From: Bedellia somnulentella
Lineage: Eukaryota; Arthropoda; Insecta; Lepidoptera; Bedelliidae
Assembly (NCBI GenBank): GCA_963576735.1
Contig: OY755190.1
Span: 5,387,695-5,451,694, forward strand
Reading direction: 5' to 3'
DNA length: 64,000 nucleotides
Part shown: positions 42,552 to 52,899 of the stretch, one piece after another
How the letters are laid out: the number at the start of each line of letters is the position of its first letter
How positions within the stretch are numbered: position 1 is the first letter of the stretch
Translations under genes and position numbers: made by a program
The notes under the pieces: generated by a model
Told to the model about the DNA's origin: nothing
What the model saw: the letters and a program-made list of their open reading frames with translations, nothing else
Databases searched by the model: none

Positions 42552-42740
42552 GTTAATCCGAGTCAGTCCACCTTTTGCTACTCAATGAAACACCGCGTGT
42601 GCTATCAAATTTAATTTATCTATATTAATTTATTATATAAATTTACCAGTTCTTATTTATTTCAAACAATTGTGGTTCTTTCCTGACTGACACGCGGGGT
42701 TTAATTGAGTAGCAAAGGCGAATTAACTCGGATTAGCAGC
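42552..42740. mobile_element. foldback MITE, about 189 bp
   Basis: Arms of about 45-50 bp: left taatccgagtcagtccacct, tgctactcaatgaaacaccg, cgtgtg; right reversed taatccgagttaattcgcct, tgctactcaattaaaccccg, cgtgtc. No ORF. Confidence 0.8.
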
Positions 42741-42889
42741 CGATGAAGCAAACTGCTGCCTGCTCACATTATGTTATTATATTACACGGCTGGCCCATAC
42801 AAATTTTAAATTTATTTAATTTAAAATTTCACCAATATAAAATTATAATAATAAAAAAAAACTACACTATATCAAAAAGATCTTCACAA

Positions 42890-43546
42890 ATTACTTTTAC
42901 TTTATCAATCCCTTTTAGCCCCGTGGTAAGGAACTTAGGCATTATGATCGAATGCAATTTATCTTGGGTACCCCAATTAGAATCGGTAAGCCGAAGGATG
43001 TTCGTTCGCGTCAGCGGGCTCCCTCAGGAGACTGCGTAATTTTCTACCTACTGCTACCAAAACTGCGTTAGCTCAATCTCTACTCCTTCCAATTTTGGAT
43101 TACGCTGATACGTGTTATCTTGATTTAACGGAAGAACAGCTAAATAAATTAGAGCGTCTCCAAAACTTATGCATAAGGTTTGTTTTTGGATTGCGTAAGT
43201 ATGATCACGTGTCTGTTTATCGTTCTAAACTTAAGTGGCTTCCTATTCGCCTCCGCCGAAATGCGCATACTTTGTCTCTTCTTTACTCTATCTTGTTCAA
43301 TCCTGCCACCCCTTTCTATCTAAAAGAACGTTTTCAATTTCTATCTTTTTCCCATAACCTTAATTGACGTTCAGACCATAATCTTCAATTAACCATTCCC
43401 TCTCATTCAACCAATTTCTATGGCTCCTCTTTTTCTGTACACGCTGTGCAATTGTGGAACGCACTTCCTGTGGAGGTGCGATTGGCTAAATCACTTAATG
43501 TGTTCAAGGATCTGGTGAAACAACACTATCTCACTGAAGCGCTGTA
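42890..43546 (+). pseudogene. LINE reverse transcriptase C-terminal remnant (CR1/Jockey type)
   Basis: Translation shows VVRNLGIMIECNLSWVPQLE, then after a frameshift near 43015 RKLRNFLP, QSLLLPILDYADTCY, LNKLERLQNLCIRFVFGLRK, SKLKWLPIRLRRNAHTLSL and, after an in-frame stop at about 43366, SVHAVQLWNALPVEVRLAKS, NVFKDLVKQHYL, stop at 43546. This is the thumb-to-C-terminus series of CR1/Jockey LINE RTs. One frameshift and one stop show a dead copy; the catalytic palm is absent. Confidence 0.82.
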
Positions 43547-44355
43547 ATACTGTTGCTTTTTAAATTATATATAGTGGATCGGCCCAGCTTCGCACGGGTA
43601 GCGATGTTTTTTTAAATATCTGAGGTTTCTTTCTTCAGTCACTGCTCAAGCATTGTGAAATTTAGCGTAATGTTTTCAATTTATTAAATTTATATAGCAC
43701 TCCCTGAACAGTGTAGTTTGGTGATTTTGAATGCGCTTTTATGAAAGGTTCAGTATTTCCGATGATTAGAATTTTTTTGAATAAAAAGCTATGAAGTTTA
43801 TATAACAATCTAAAAAAGAAATGATTACGTGATGTAGGATGCAATTACTGGCGCCATCTATTATGTTATATGTAAATTAGTAAAGATTTGGTTTTGGTCA
43901 CGGGGGCGATGGTTTATTTTATGTATAATTTCGGTGTTTCTCTACCGATTTCTATGTTTCTTTTTTTATTGAATAGGTAGTAATGTTACCTTTTTAAATT
44001 AGGAGTGACAGTTTTACAAACGTAAGAGTAAACAAATATAATCAGAATGTTCCGAACTGCTAATCTATCAGGAATTACACGTGTTATTGTGAGTCAACCG
44101 TAAAAGATAGACATAAACTGTTGAGGTTTTTTTTTAGACAATTTTATGAAGAATATTTCCGTCATACATGATTTCTATGTAAGTTTAACCACTAAGGCTG
44201 CACACGCGACGGATGCTTAAAAAATGGAGTAACTTCTCCCTTTTTCCCAAAATTTCCCAAAATTCCCCTTTACTACTCTGCTGGAAAGTATACAAAAACC
44301 TGCCTAGGAGTATGAAGAATAATTGTACCAAGTTTCGTTAAAACCGTGCATAAGC

Positions 44356-44707
44356 AACCGTGATAGCCCAGTGGGTAGAACACTCGGTTGTCGTGCAAAC
44401 GACTAGTGTTCAAATCCTGAGTCGGGCCTACACCAATTTGTCTTTTCTAAAGACATATGTGTGGTTAATTTATCATGGTTGTTAACGGTGAGGGAAAACA
44501 TCGTGAGGAAACCCACATGGCTGACTTGTACTTAGTCATGTGACAGTGTATTCGTACAAAACGGCGATAGGCCTGCCCCCTATCACGTGAGTACACTGTC
44601 CATGCAAAACGTGGGTACTCTGATCACCAGGTGACAAAGTCACGTGATGTTCAGAAGTATTAGTACCTCTGCCAACCCCTTCGGGGATATTCGGCGTGAA
44701 CGTTTAT
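44356..44707 (+). repeat. SINE-B, full length
   Basis: Head accgtgatagcccagtgggt, B box gtgttcaaatcctgagtcgg, end ccccttcggggatattcggc. The flanks share tttcgttaaaa and ccgt (44331-44347 and 44717-44732), the probable duplication. The target is a repeat with aaaccgacagacagacagac. Confidence 0.9.
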
Positions 44708-45386
44708 GTTTATGTTTTCGTTAAAATCCGTCGAGTAGTTTTTGTTTCCATAAGGCACATACAAACCGACAGACAGACAGACGGACAGACAAAAATTTTG
44801 CTGATTGCATTTTTGGCATCAGTATCGATCACTAATAACCCCCTGATAGTTATTTTGAAAATATATTTCATGTACAGAATTGACCTCTCAACAGATTTAT
44901 TATAAGTATAGATTATATTTCTAAAACGTATTTGTGTATTTTATTTAGGTATTTGTATTACTTGTATATATGTTACCGGAAATGTATGAAATCAAGGAAT
45001 TGTATACAAATCCTAGGAAATGTGTACAATTCCGATACTACTTAGGAAATGTATAAAATATTGTTTGAAAACCTATTTAATGCATAGATATCCTAGGAAA
45101 TGTATAAATTTCCTCGGAATTGTATATAATTCCAATATCATATTAGGAAATGTGTGAAGTAAATGCTTTCTGTAATTAAACACGTTTTAATAATATTTTT
45201 TAATTGTAGCACTTATTGAGCGGCTAATAGTAATACCGTAAAATATGTTCATATTATCTTACTAATTCAAACTTCTAAAATCAACTATCTATCAACTTTT
45301 AACGTATCACAAAATCAACTTATATTTAATCTTATAAAATCATTTTGGCAAGTAATGAGTTTGATAATTAAGTAATTATGATTAGC

Positions 45387-45637
45387 TGTGTAGTGTCGGC
45401 TTAGAATAGCACTACCCCATTTCTTCCAGTGGGTGTACGTAAGAGGCTACTAACGGTATTGGGGCTATTAAGGGATTTTTTGGGCGATGCGGTTTGGAGA
45501 CCCATCACCAACAACCTTTATTTTTACCATCCTTTCCCCACTCTACTTTCCAAAAGTGGCCGAGGAACTTCTAGTTCCTCAGCTCTGGCTACCCTTTGTA
45601 GGGATTTACAGCCGTGAGTATATGTATGTATGTATAA
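45387..45637 (+). repeat. SINE-A, full length, inside the Ginger element
   Basis: Head gctgtgtagtgtcggcttag, tail agccgtgagtatatgtatg; GTGTCGGC subfamily. Confidence 0.92.
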
Positions 45638-45658
45638 ATGTCACAGTATAAAAATGAC

Positions 45659-46002
45659 GACGTGATAGCTCAATGGGTAGAACACCGACTAACGTGCAAG
45701 CGACTAGTGTTCAAATCCCGGGTCGGGCCTACTAATTTGTCTTTTCTAAAGTCATATGTGTGGTCAATTTATCATGATTGTTAACGGTGAGTGAAAACAT
45801 CGTGAGGAAACCCACATGACTGAGTTGTACTTAGACATGTGACAGTGTATTCGTACAAAACGGCGATAGGCCTGCCCCCTATCACGTGAGCAAACTGTCT
45901 ATGCAAAACGTGGGTACTCTGAACATCACGTGACTTTGTCACGTGTTGTATTAGTACCTCTGCCAACCCCTTCGGGGATATTTGGCGTGAACGTTTATGT
46001 TA
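45659..46002 (+). repeat. SINE-B, tail split by a Helitron
   Basis: Head gacgtgatagctcaatgggt, B box gtgttcaaatcccgggtcgg, end ccccttcggggatatttggc, cgtttatgtta. The tail and the flanking duplication (tataaaa) resume after the Helitron at 47501. Confidence 0.92.
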
Positions 46003-46676
46003 TCCATACTAATATTATAAATGGGAAAGTGAGTTTGTTTGTTTGTTTGTTCCGCTTTCACGCCGTAAATACTGAACCGATTGCTTTGAACCGAATTTTT
46101 CAGACGTGTAGTTAGAAGTCTAAATTAAATAATAGGGTACTTTTTATCCCGGAAAAAATATGTTCCCACGGGAAATCAAAAATATTGTTTGCTTACTAAA
46201 TGCATTGGAGATGGCGCTGTGCATGTGCATCGTTTAAAACAACGTAAAATATTGTAAACTAATATAAAAATCAAAATTTAGAAGCTTAATGGTACGGTAA
46301 TGCATCCCCGAAAATAAGGAACTCCCGAGCCATGATGTACTATTTTTTTATCGTATACATTTTTTTTACATCTACTTATATTGCAAACGAATATTAACAT
46401 GTAAATATAGAAACTAAATGAAACGACGACGATTCCTTGAAACTAAGGAATCCGCAAGAGTTCTCATAGGAACATCAAAAAACCTTAACTCATATATGGC
46501 TCAAAATATTGCAGCGATTATTTTTATCATCGATGGAATTCACATCAGACACTTTGTTAATGTTCATTTTGGAAAGATGAAGGGGTTTCATCAATTTAAA
46601 TGACAAATTTGTTTATCAATAGTAAGACTAATGTGAAATAAAGCGTAATAAAAATTTGACACCGCCCCGGTAACGT

Positions 46677-46775
46677 CTCCGTGGCGTAGCGGTATAACTA
46701 ACTACTATGAATATTTAATTAGAACTATTATGAATCAATCGTCCCGGGTTCGTATCTCAGGTAATTCAAGCTTTT
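46677..46775 (+). repeat. tRNA-like SINE head inside the Helitron
   Basis: gtctccgtggcgtagcggta (A-box-like) and gtcccgggttcgtatctcag (B-box-like), 45 bp apart. Too distorted for a functional tRNA. Confidence 0.6.
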
Positions 46776-47189
46776 TGTAAAAAAAATTTTTGTCAGCTTA
46801 AAATAACACTATATATAATAATAACAAGCACTATCCCTTCAATTTAGCGATTATTTTGGAAGGAGATCCACCACTAATCATCCCTATATTGCCGAGCAAT
46901 CGCTGCAAGCTCTCCCACTATCACCAACGGTCAGTGTAGGGGGCAGCACCGGGCCGTCGCCGCAGCGCCAAACTACTATCCGTATCTGTACTTACTAGAG
47001 ATATTCTCATTTCTGAACATAAAAACTTGGTATATTTGTCTCATGATTCTTATGAACAATTAAAAAGGAATTTTTGGAACTCATCCCCTAACGGGTTGAT
47101 ATAGCAAATGAAAGTTAATATAGAGTTTTTTTACATTTTATAATAAAACTTGGTGCGATTGAATTTATGAAATCCAACTATCAATCATT

Positions 47190-47392
47190 CATGAATATAT
47201 GCTAACAACCATAAATTCCATAAAAGGGTGGCCATAGCTTCGGAGATACTAATTCTTCATCCAATTTTGGAAATATATTGATAAAAGATAGGTTAATAAA
47301 GGTTGTTAGTGATGGGTCACAAACTGCATCGCCCAACAATCACTTAAAAAGCCTCAATGTCCTTTATGTCATTTACAACGCCCGCGGGATTA
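47190..47392 (-). repeat. SINE-A, old diverged copy
   Basis: aaccataaattccataaaag, tgcatcgcccaacaatcact, cgcccgcggg; inside the Helitron. Confidence 0.7.
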
Positions 47393-47569
47393 TAAATATA
47401 AAAAACAGAAGTTGAGACAGTGTTTCGGTATTTTGGTATTATGTAAACTGGATGCAAAAAATGAAGTCCACGCGGACGAAGTCGCGGGGCAAAAAGCTAG
47501 TGTATTATAAAAGTAAATCTTTATATTATAATATACTTTGCCAGTCCATAGAGCTATTTATTTTTGCAG

Positions 47570-48060
47570 GGTAAGCTTGAATGGCATTTAGAAGTACATA
47601 ATACTTTACTTTTAAAACACAGACATCTTGCTGTAGAACAGTTTTCACAACAATGCCTTTTTAAATATTTTTTTTCTTTTGTTGACATGGTTCACAAAGT
47701 TCAAGATACGTTTCAATATCCTTACGTGTTGTGTTTTTGTAGTGACTCCATACCTCTTTCATCATGCGATCTCTTCCTTCATGACCATTTCGAATATGAG
47801 CCTCGTGTAATATGTCGAATAAATCGATATCACATGCGTAGTAAATAATAGTGCTTGTAGTTTCTTTAATAGGAAAAATAAGCTTACTCTTCTGGTCAAT
47901 GGTAAGTACGTCGCATCGCCGCAATAACCAAAATTCACGAGAAGTCTTTCTAGCGGTTATTTTGCCGTAGAAACTTCTTCAATTAACTCTTTATAACGTT
48001 CATCTTCAATAAAAACAGTGTTTTGTTAATATTCTTAATGACGCCAAAGTCTTATAAAAT
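47570..48060 (-). pseudogene. Ginger/KRBA2-like integrase N-terminal (HHCC) remnant
   Basis: The reverse frame from 47924 reads RRCDVLTIDQKSKLIFPI, LFDILHEAHIRNGHEGRD and KKDIETYLELCEPCQQ-type sequence. The pair H...H (HEAH and NGH) with CEPC is the zinc-binding H2C2 module that precedes the integrase catalytic core. Upstream, in another frame, DERYKELIEEV continues the family's N-terminus, and downstream GIVVKTVLQQD follows a stop, so stops and frameshifts have broken the gene. The DDE catalytic core is not seen. The same module occurs in KRAB-A-domain-containing 2 and gypsy-integrase-derived proteins, which stem from Ginger-type elements. Confidence 0.75.
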
Positions 48061-48539
48061 CGCACTCTCATAAGCGCGATGCGTGATTCGGCAGCCATTT
48101 TTGAACAGAAGCGACGTGCGTACTCACTTACAGTTTGCACGGCACGGCACTGCGCATACTTCTAGTCTTTGACTGCGCGATAGCCGGATTAGGCGAAGCA
48201 ATACCCTCCCCTTGTCCCACTGTCCCCGCATACCCACCAATATCTTAAATGTTTTACATTTCCGATTGCTATTTAGGAAATGTATAGATTTCCTAGGAAA
48301 TGTGTAATGTGTAAGTATAATATAATTTATTTCACACATTTCCGTGCGATTTTAGGAATTACATACATTTACTAGGAATTGTATACAATGACGGATTACA
48401 TACTTTTCCGTTAACATATAAAAGTATGTAGTTATGCATGTATGTGTGTTCATATGTGTGTAATATGTATATTATTTTGTGTAATTAATATTTATGTTAT
48501 TTATTATTTCAATTAAAAAAGTTAGTTTTAAAGTAAGCT

Positions 48540-48718
48540 TGTTTTGTGCATCTACCCACATAACTAGTTTACCGATCTCACCTTCCAAAGGTTGTCTGGA
48601 AAAGATCGCTTTTGGCGATAAGACCACCGATTGTACCTCACTGTAAACTGTATGACAATTTCTTTTGTAAATTTGTGTTTGATGTACAATAAAGAGTTAT
48701 TCTATTCTATTCTATTTT
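48540..48718 (+). repeat. LINE 3' end with (ATTCT)n tail
   Basis: ggttgtctggaaaagatcgc, ggcgataagaccaccga, gatgtacaataaagagttat and then attctattctattcta. Typical lepidopteran CR1/Jockey-type LINE end. Confidence 0.75.
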
Positions 48719-48889
48719 TCTACTTTAAATATTACTATTTTTATTCATTGAATTAAATTGAGAATTATTGAAAATAATCATCGAATTTAAATTCAACTAA
48801 AAGAGATGTAAATAATTCTTAAATCAAAATTTTAGCATAACATATGAAAGGCCCGTATTTGTCTAATAATCTACAATAACTAAAAGTCT

Positions 48890-48966
48890 CGGACTGACTC
48901 ATGATTCGTAATCAAGTCTCTCTGCATGAGAGGCAGTGGTGCTCCCCACTGAGCTATCAAGGTTGT
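48890..48966 (-). repeat. tRNA-like SINE head
   Basis: The reverse strand gives cttgatagctcagtgggg (A box), with the B-box region diverged. Related to the SINE-B head. Confidence 0.5.
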
Positions 48967-48982
48967 ATGACAGAAAAATACT

Positions 48983-49200
48983 ACATACATACAGACATAT
49001 ACTCACGGCTATAAATCCCTAGAAGGGGTAGCCAGAGCTAAGGAATTATAAAGATGGTAAAGTAAAGGTTGTTGGTAATGGGTCTCCAACCGCATCGCCC
49101 AAAAATCCCTTAAAAGCCCCAATACCGTTAGTCGCCTCTTACGTACACCCACCGGAAGAAATGGGGTAGTGCTATTCTAAGCCGACACTACACAGCATCT
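48983..49200 (-). repeat. SINE-A with 12-bp duplication
   Basis: Internally deleted (ggaattataaagatggtaaa). Tail catacatacagacatatac, head taagccgacactacacagc. Exact duplication cagaaaaatact at 48971-48982 and 49201-49212. Confidence 0.95.
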
Positions 49201-49212
49201 CAGAAAAATACT

Positions 49213-49902
49213 GTTTGGCTTAAAATGCTTTTCGATGGGTATAAATGGTTAAGAAAATAATTATTTTAACCATCAATGTAGGAAATTTGTTCTTTAGCTA
49301 ACAAATTAAACACCTAACTTTGGCACCAATAAATCATGCTTTAACGCCTTTTTCCTCACTAATTATATACTAACAGATATAGGCAAGTAAATTCCAATAG
49401 TGCGGATCAGATTTTAAAATAAAAGATGGTTGGTGATTGGTCCCTTCAGTTTTTTTAGTTAGAGCAATGAAAAATGCAGAATTCTATGAAATTCAGATTT
49501 ATATCTTACGTCATTGCTGGGGAACTTTATTCAGGAGAAACTTGGAAACCTATGATTGAAATAAAAATCATTTTCCATTCGCATGGTAGGGCTTCAAGTG
49601 AAAATAAATAATTACTAACGTTTTGGTTGGTACTGGCTAAATATTTTCTTTCACTCGTTTAATTATTCCGACCGCAGCGAGCAGAAAAATATATTTGTTA
49701 AGCCTTAAGGCCAGCGTAGCGTGGAGCCCAGTGAAGCTGTACAAACAATTTATTTATGTTCTGGGTATTTTTTAAATGTTTCCTGACGTGTACTTTAGTA
49801 CTTCAGACTTCATTTCCATGTAAGACGACTCTCATTGGCCTGTTTTAATTTACAACATTATAATGTCCATAAATAAAGAGTCGGAGGTGATTTTTCTTTC
49901 AA
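49213..49902. other. no recognised feature
   Basis: AT-rich sequence; no conserved frame or repeat. Confidence 0.4.
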
Positions 49903-49904
49903 AC

Positions 49905-50445
49905 TCAAACGTTTACGCCGTATATCGCCGAGGGGGTTGGCAGAGGTACTACTACTTCTGAACATCACGTGATATTGTCACCGGGTGTCAAAAAAAAGTC
50001 AAAAAGTTTATTTTTCAAAATTAAGTTAATAACTAACATTTTATGAACGTCAAATTTTTTTAAATTTATCATTAGTCCATTGCTTCGGAAGGTGATCGTA
50101 AAGAGAAGAAGCAGCAAAGAAACTCTTTACATTCACATTTTTTCATTTTTCAAAATATGGTTTGTACAATTTTGGCTCATATTTTTACTTTATAAAAGAT
50201 TTTCTATGCGACCAAACCAAACGCTAGTTTGACATAATTAAACTAAATTGTCCATCACAAAAACCAATCACATAACGTGAGAAGAAAAATCCTCACCAAA
50301 CAGGTGTTCAGAGTACCTATGTTTAGCTCCGACAGTGTACTCACGTGGTAGGAGCAGGCCTTCGCCGTTTCGTACGTATACACTGTCACAATGTTCCTCA
50401 CAATGTTGTCCCTTACCTTTAACAACTATGATAAATTAACCATGG
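49905..50445 (-). repeat. SINE-B interrupted by a LINE 3' UTR piece
   Basis: SINE-B 3' part 49905-49990 (acgtttacgccgtatatcgc, catcacgtgatattgtcacc) and more body at 50305-50445 (aggagcaggccttcgccgtt). Between them an antisense LINE 3' UTR (atgaacgtcaaattttt, 49991-50260). Confidence 0.75.
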
Positions 50446-50477
50446 TGGTTCAGAGTGAGTGTTGAGAGAGAGGTGTT

Positions 50478-50635
50478 TTGCTTGGCCAGTGTACTCACGG
50501 ATAGGGGCAGGCCTATCGCCGTTTTGTACGAATACACTGTCACTTGAGCAACTACAACTCAGCCATGTGGGTTTCCTCAAGATGTTTTCCGTCACCGTCA
50601 ACAACCATGATAAATTAACTACACACTAGTGGGTA
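50478..50635 (-). repeat. SINE-B body fragment
   Basis: ggataggggcaggcctatcg, ccatgtgggtttcctcaaga, caacaaccatgataaatta; a second copy in tandem with the previous one. Confidence 0.8.
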
Positions 50636-50639
50636 ACCC

Positions 50640-50830
50640 TGGCGCGACTACGTCGCGTCCTATAAAATGAGTTTATTTTGAAATTTTCCGACCAATCACA
50701 GCGCAGCTCTTTTGAATTTCTAAAGAATTTTTCTGGTTGGCCGGTTTGAAAAAATTCCGACCAATCACAGCGCATCTCTGGTCGACTAAACGCGTTGCGC
50801 GCGCTTATGACACTCGAGCAAAGTCTATGG
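50640..50830. promoter_or_regulatory. CCAAT-box direct repeats in a GC-richer block
   Basis: tccgaccaatcacagcgca occurs at 50687-50705 and again at 50756-50774, with tataaaat at 50661 and cgcgttgcgcgcgc at 50790. It could be the promoter of a decayed element. No gene follows on either strand that I recognise. Confidence 0.35.
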
Positions 50831-51017
50831 GCCAAAATCGAAACTTTGAAATTCTGTAACAATTAACTTAATCCAGTTACATCAGACGTCTGAATGACGT
50901 GCACACCACGGCCGCGAACTGTACAAAACGATACCTGAACCAAATTTCTAGCTTAACTCATCGCGTCACAGGCTTCCGGGCAAGAAAGAGGCTTACAGAA
51001 ATAATATATAAAGAAGA

Positions 51018-51118
51018 TATGACTTTAGAAAAGACAATTGTTGTAGGCGCGACCCGGGATTTGAACCCTCATCTTTGGCACGATAAGCTGTGGTCTACCC
51101 AATGAGCTATCACGGTTG
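51018..51118 (-). repeat. SINE-B head fragment
   Basis: gactttagaaaagacaattg, gcgacccgggatttgaaccc, tgagctatcacggttg; head plus first body bases only. Confidence 0.82.
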
Positions 51119-51231
51119 TTTCATTCTTTTGAATTCAACAATGTACAAATCTTATTTAATGATTCTAAATTCTACATTGAAGACCCTGTTAGACACAGGT
51201 TTTTTTATTAGATGTGTATTAATATATGTGT

Positions 51232-51390
51232 GTAGCTGCGTATTGTTGGCTTTGAATAGCACTAATCCATTTCTTTACGTGGGTATTCTTAATAGGGGAT
51301 TTTGTGTATTGGGACATTTTTATGAGATTTTTGAGCGGTGCGATTGGACTTTTATATTACAATCTTTTCCTCACTCATTTTTGCTAAATA
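51232..51390 (+). repeat. SINE-A, left part, interrupted
   Basis: Diverged head gctgcgtattgttggctttg through aatcttttcctcactcattt. Continues at 51867 after the inserted composite. Confidence 0.75.
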
Positions 51391-51854
51391 AAGAATAAAT
51401 AAAGGAAACAAAAATTTCGACACAGGCGGGAATCGAACCCGCGACCTCGGGTATACGCCCCGACGCTCTGCCAATTGAGCCACCGCACCGTGTCAATGCT
51501 GCCAGCGCTAAATTCTTATATCATTTATTTCTTTTACACGTTTAAGTAGTGTTTGCGTTTCCTACCTCCGAATTTTTAACTAATTCGGAAGGCCATTTGT
51601 CCATCTTTTCAGATAGAATGCAAATGTTGAAAACGCCTAACTATCACATAATTTAAATCTTTTTGTTCATGAAAACCTCATGTGGGGATTATTACTAATA
51701 AATAAAGGAAAGAAAAATTTTGCCTCAATTGGCAGAGCGTCGGGGAGTATACCCGAGGTCGCGGATTCGATTCCCGCCTGTGTCGAATTTTTTCTTTCCT
51801 TTATTTATTAGTAATAATCCCCACATGAGGTTTTCATCAACAAAAAGATTTAAA
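51391..51854. mobile_element. tRNA-containing foldback composite, 464 bp, 12-bp duplication
   Basis: Two tRNA-like modules in opposite orientation (51420-51497 reverse, 51718-51785 forward). The forward one is enclosed by inverted flanks of about 70 bp (51650-51717 and 51786-51854) with cctcatgtggggattattac and aataaataaaggaaag. The whole unit is flanked by ttttgctaaata at 51379-51390 and 51855-51866, so it inserted as one piece into SINE-A. Confidence 0.85.
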
Positions 51855-51866
51855 TTTTGCTAAATA

Positions 51867-51930
51867 GTTGAGTGTTTTTCCAAGATCTGGCTACCACTTC
51901 TAGAGATTTATAGCTGTGAGTATACGTTGA
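51867..51930 (+). repeat. SINE-A, right part
   Basis: agatctggctaccacttcta, gagatttatagctgtgagta; completes the copy started at 51232. Confidence 0.78.
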
Positions 51931-52424
51931 TTTGTATGTTTTTTTAAACAATTACAAAAAATAAATAAAGTATTTGAATAATTTATCATTTGATAGTGAT
52001 TTCACTTAATTCTATGTCGAAATCTATATCGACGTTGGAAGGCTAAGGAAATAATAGTCCATTTAATGGTGCAAGAGTTTCGCTTTACGAGAGAATAAGT
52101 ATTTCTGCTTTATGTGGCTATAACTATTTTATGTCGGGTTCCTTTTAAAGCGTCTGGGATTCGTTTTGATGGGATTTTTCATGTTATTGGTCTTGACTTG
52201 ATGACGTTGTAAAGATACTTTGTAAAGTTGGTCAAGTTCAAAGAGATCAGAACAGCTGTTATTACTTAAATGAAAATATCAAAATAATAATCATAATACA
52301 CGGAAATATGCCGAATGAATATGCAATAAACAGGTAAATAACAGGCGGGCTTATCGCTAAGCAACGATCTCTTCCAGTCAACCTTTTGAAAGTAGAGATT
52401 GCGCATGAATTACATACCATATAG

Positions 52425-52800
52425 TTAGCCAGAGCTTAGGAATTAAAAGCCTTATACACGATCGGTTTCCGACCACCGACCATCGTGTCCTTGGTTGAGT
52501 TGATATAAAAATGGACAGTGTAGAAGTCTGTTGTTCCAAACGATATTTGGTTTATGTCAACGGCCTTGGTCGGAATCGCATCTCTTCTGATTGAACTGAC
52601 AAGTTGATACCAACCACCGACTTTGTAGAAACGGGTGGAAGGTGGTCGGAATCCTATCGTGTATAAGACTTATTAGAAAATATTTGAACGATGGAAATGG
52701 GAAAATAATTGTAGGATAAAGGTGATTGTGGGTCTCTAACTGCATCGCCCAAAACCATCTAAAACGCTCCAATACCTACATACACCCACGGGATGAGATG
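52425..52800 (-). repeat. SINE-A, diverged, interrupted by a MITE
   Basis: Left piece 52425-52448 (tagttagccagagcttagga), right piece 52670-52800 (gggtctctaactgcatcgcc, cacccacgggatgag). Confidence 0.75.
52449..52669. mobile_element. MITE, about 221 bp, with 27-bp inverted ends
   Basis: Left cttatacacgatcgg and ttccgaccacc; right reversed cttatacacgatagg and ttccgaccacc. Nested in SINE-A. The duplication is unclear (attaaaa and attagaaa). Confidence 0.8.
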
Positions 52801-52899
52801 GTGTTGGTCTAGTATCCAACACCACATAACTTACACTAGTTGCCACATTATTTTATTTATTTTATTTTTATTTCGTTTGGAAGATTTACAGCTTTATAT

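Larger units (their letters stand above)
46003..47500 (+). mobile_element. non-autonomous Helitron, 1,498 bp
   Basis: Starts TCCATACTAATATTATAAAT after A (46002) and ends aaaaagCTAG before T (47501). A GC-rich hairpin (cgcggacgaagtcgcg) lies about 10 nt before the end. No Rep/helicase ORF. It carries a tRNA-like piece and an old SINE-A. Confidence 0.88.
44971..48416 (-). mobile_element. Ginger-type DNA transposon, decayed, 3,446 bp
   Basis: Left end tgttaccggaaatgtatg and right end reversed tgttaacggaaaagtatg are inverted copies, and subterminal blocks recur (attgtatacaa, cctaggaaatgt). Both ends fit the TGTNR rule and are flanked by TATA (44967-44970, 48417-48420), the 4-bp duplication described for Ginger elements. 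Inside is an integrase HHCC remnant. SINE-A, SINE-B and a Helitron have since inserted. Confidence 0.8.
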
